A DNA stretch of 64,000 nt, from NCBI RefSeq assembly GCF_021353235.1, contig NZ_JAJTWT010000002.1:558001-622000 (forward strand). The letters are read 5' to 3'. Shown piece after piece: positions 62,124-64,000 of this stretch. The translations under genes and the position numbers were made by a program. This stretch comes from Pelomonas caseinilytica. Its GTDB lineage: Bacteria; Pseudomonadota; Gammaproteobacteria; Burkholderiales; Burkholderiaceae_C. Below the pieces are notes generated by a model. It did not search any database. It was given only the letters and a program-made list of their open reading frames with translations, and had not been told where the DNA came from. Each line of letters starts with the position of its first letter. Position 1 is the stretch's first letter.

Positions 62124-64000
62124 ATGAAGCCTTCGAGAATCCACGCCCTGGTGCTCGCCCTGCTGCTGTCCGCAGGCCACGCAAGCGCTGCCGATCTCCC
62201 GCCCGGCTGGCCTGGCGCCGGCCAGCTCTTCGTCGGCACCAACTACCAGCCCTTCGACCGCAGCCGGGAGCAGATCGAGCGCGACATCGAGCGCATGAAG
62301 GCCGCCGGCATGAAGGTCGTGCGCTTCGGCGACCTGTCCTGGGACTCCTTCGAGCCCGCCGAGGGCCAGTTCGACTTCCGCCTCGCGGACTGGATCATGG
62401 ACCGCATGCAGGCCGCCGGCCTCAAGGTCCTCCTCGACATCCCCGGCCAGCCGGCGCCGCGCTGGCTGCATCACAAATACCCAGGGGTCGACATCGTCAA
62501 CGCGGCCGGTACGCGCCTCGCGCCGGCCGAGCGCTACATGGACAACACCAGCGACCCGGACTACCGCCGCCTGCTGGTGCGCCTGGCCGACACCCTGCTC
62601 AAGCGCTATGCCAGGCATCCGGCCCTGTTCGCCGTGGGCTACAACAACGAGAGCGGCAACGGCATGCTGTCGTACTCCGAGGCCGACCGGCAGCGCTTCA
62701 TCGCCTGGCTGCAAAAGAAGTACGGCACGCTCGACGCGCTGAACAAGGCCTGGGCCACCCAGCGCTGGTCGCGCCGCTTCGGCCAGTGGGACGAAGTCAC
62801 CCTGCCCTACCAGGACGGCCCCGGCGCCTACGAGCCCAATCTCGACCTGCGCCGCTTCTGGTCTCAGCAGACCATCGAAGTGCTGGAGCTGCTCGACGCC
62901 TCCCGCCGCCGCCACGCGCCCGACAAGCCCACCATCTCCAACCTCTGGGACAGCGCGCCCCGCAAGGGCTTCGACTACTTGTCCAGCTACCGCGGCTATG
63001 CAAGCTACGGCGCCATGGGCTTCTATCCCGGCGACCCGCTGTACGCGGCCTTCGAGGCCACCATGATGCGCGCCGGCATGGACACGCCCATCTGGTTCAA
63101 CGAGTTCACCGCCGGCGGCACCGGCTACTACGGCACCCGCGGACGCTCGCGCATGTGGGCGCACTTCGGCCTGGCGCTCGGTGCGCAGGCCGTCATGCCC
63201 TGGACCTGGCACAGCCACCACGGCGGCGAGGAGCAGGCCCTCTTCGGCCTCATCGACCATGACGACCGCCCCTCGTGGAAGCTCGGCGAGTTCGCCACCA
63301 TCGCCAAGGAGTTCGCCCAGTTGGAGAAGCTCGGCTTCCCGCGCCTGCAAAAGCCCCAGGTCGCCATCGCCTACGCCTTCGACAACATCATCGCCACCAA
63401 CCCGCCCAAGGGCATCTCCAACAGCGTCGCGCCCTACATCAACCCGGGCTACCACAAGCAGATGCTGGGCGCCTACGAGCCGCTCTACAAGGACAACGTC
63501 GACGTCGCCGTCATCCACATCGGCCACGAGGACCTGAGCCGCTACAAGCTGGTCATCGTGCCCGGCATGTATCTGCTGGACCGGGCCTCCACCGACAACC
63601 TGCGCAAGTTCGTCGCCGCCGGCGGCACGGCGCTGATGACGGCGCAATCGGCCAAGGTCAATGACTTCAACCAGTGGCACACCACGCCCCTGCCCGGCGG
63701 CCTGACCGACGTCTTCGGCCTGCGCACCAACGAGTTCTACAACGTCGGCGACGTGACCGTCCGCTATGCCGACGCGCCCGATGCGGAGTTCAAGGGCAAG
63801 GGCCTGGCGCCGGTCGAAGTGCTGGAGCCCTCCACGGCCCAGGCGCTGGCGCGCATCGTCAACGCCGACGGCCAGCCGCCGGCCATCACCGTCAACCGCT
63901 TCGGCAAGGGCCAGGCCATCTACCTGGCCACCTCGGGCCAGCCGCAGTTGCTGGCGCCTCTGTACCGGCGCCTCTACACCGAGCTCGGCATCGAGCGCGG
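62124..64000 (+). CDS. GH42-type beta-galactosidase, secreted (partial at window end)
   Basis: The frame is open from ATG 62124 to the window end, 625 codons visible. Signal peptide about 1-22 (ASA-AD). GH42 landmarks: MKVVRFGDLSWDSFEP (about 63-78), acid/base Glu176 in AVGYNNESGNG, nucleophile Glu327 in IWFNEFTAGG, and the WTWHSHHGGEEQALFGLIDHD region. A beta-galactosidase trimerisation-type domain begins about 410. It probably acts on beta-galactosides such as galactan oligomers. The stop codon is outside the window. Confidence 0.88.
   Translation, partial: MKPSRIHALVLALLLSAGHASAADLPPGWPGAGQLFVGTNYQPFDRSREQIERDIERMKAAGMKVVRFGDLSWDSFEPAEGQFDFRLADWIMDRMQAAGLKVLLDIPGQPAPRWLHHKYPGVDIVNAAGTRLAPAERYMDNTSDPDYRRLLVRLADTLLKRYARHPALFAVGYNNESGNGMLSYSEADRQRFIAWLQKKYGTLDALNKAWATQRWSRRFGQWDEVTLPYQDGPGAYEPNLDLRRFWSQQTIEVLELLDASRRRHAPDKPTISNLWDSAPRKGFDYLSSYRGYASYGAMGFYPGDPLYAAFEATMMRAGMDTPIWFNEFTAGGTGYYGTRGRSRMWAHFGLALGAQAVMPWTWHSHHGGEEQALFGLIDHDDRPSWKLGEFATIAKEFAQLEKLGFPRLQKPQVAIAYAFDNIIATNPPKGISNSVAPYINPGYHKQMLGAYEPLYKDNVDVAVIHIGHEDLSRYKLVIVPGMYLLDRASTDNLRKFVAAGGTALMTAQSAKVNDFNQWHTTPLPGGLTDVFGLRTNEFYNVGDVTVRYADAPDAEFKGKGLAPVEVLEPSTAQALARIVNADGQPPAITVNRFGKGQAIYLATSGQPQLLAPLYRRLYTELGIER

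Noticed and set aside
61857-63680. Minus-strand open frame opposite GH42 and the end of the GGDEF gene
   Set aside because: Shadow composition with no recognisable domain; the sense strand encodes a clear GH42 enzyme with signal peptide.

Overview
The window is a high-GC chromosomal segment from a betaproteobacterium, most likely order Burkholderiales near the Roseateles / Mitsuaria / Rubrivivax group. This is inferred from gene content and order: accA-tilS-lysC beside tRNA-Ser, exbB-exbD-lpxK-kdsB-adk, two non-homologous isocitrate dehydrogenases side by side, a ccoIS-NOQP-GH block beside hemN and fnr, and a PEP-CTERM surface protein. Most of it is well-packed core genome with ATGA/TGATG/GTGA overlaps. 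No phage, insertion sequence, CRISPR array or rRNA was seen.

Layout. 1-5 kb: a gene tail, a PanE-type reductase, a TerC membrane protein, a DUF6445-like oxygenase and a CHASE-PAS-GGDEF cyclase. 5-11.6 kb (minus): flavodoxin-like protein, tRNA-Ser(GCT), lysC, tilS, accA, a DNA-3-methyladenine glycosylase and cysS. 11.7-14.8 kb (plus): TPR protein, periplasmic and cytoplasmic cyclophilins, lpxH, mtfA. 14.9-17.6 kb: clpA/clpS. 17.7-22.6 kb: cold-shock protein, monomeric isocitrate dehydrogenase, PEP-CTERM protein, dimeric isocitrate dehydrogenase. 22.6-34.5 kb is a low-oxygen respiration block: a TauE/SafE-like protein, hemN, fnr, a type II NADH dehydrogenase, and the cbb3 oxidase genes ccoI-S-N-O-Q-P-G-H plus one extra small membrane gene. 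FNR-type boxes lie before hemN/fnr (perfect), ccoN, ccoI and, more weakly, nirK at 52 kb, so one oxygen sensor probably coordinates the set.

34.5-41.8 kb: sodB, xseA, an ExbB/ExbD pair, lpxK, a Trm112-like protein, kdsB, adk, and a short-chain dehydrogenase behind a perfect palindrome. 42-45.8 kb (minus): a complete Ton energiser, tonB-exbB-exbD-exbD-TPR. 46-52 kb: tadA-LD-carboxypeptidase, 5-oxoprolinase pxpBCA, DUF72, and small or RNA-ligase-like genes. 52.4-55.2 kb: a three-gene nitrite reductase operon (NirK fused to cytochrome c, a formylglycine-enzyme-fold protein without the expected catalytic cysteine, and a SCO copper chaperone).

56.3-64 kb is the accessory part: a GntR/FCD regulator divergent from a secreted glycoside hydrolase cluster (GH39, GH43 lipoprotein, GH42, the last cut by the window end), with a TPR-GGDEF diguanylate cyclase between the hydrolases. 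Two hydrolase promoters share a 16-bp inverted-repeat motif, and the GH42 promoter also carries two GntR/FadR-type operators. This looks like a glycan-utilisation locus wired to c-di-GMP signalling. A second novelty candidate is a pair of intergenic repeats (37.5 and 41.8 kb) whose main hairpin differs by two compensatory base-pair changes, suggesting a conserved RNA structure.
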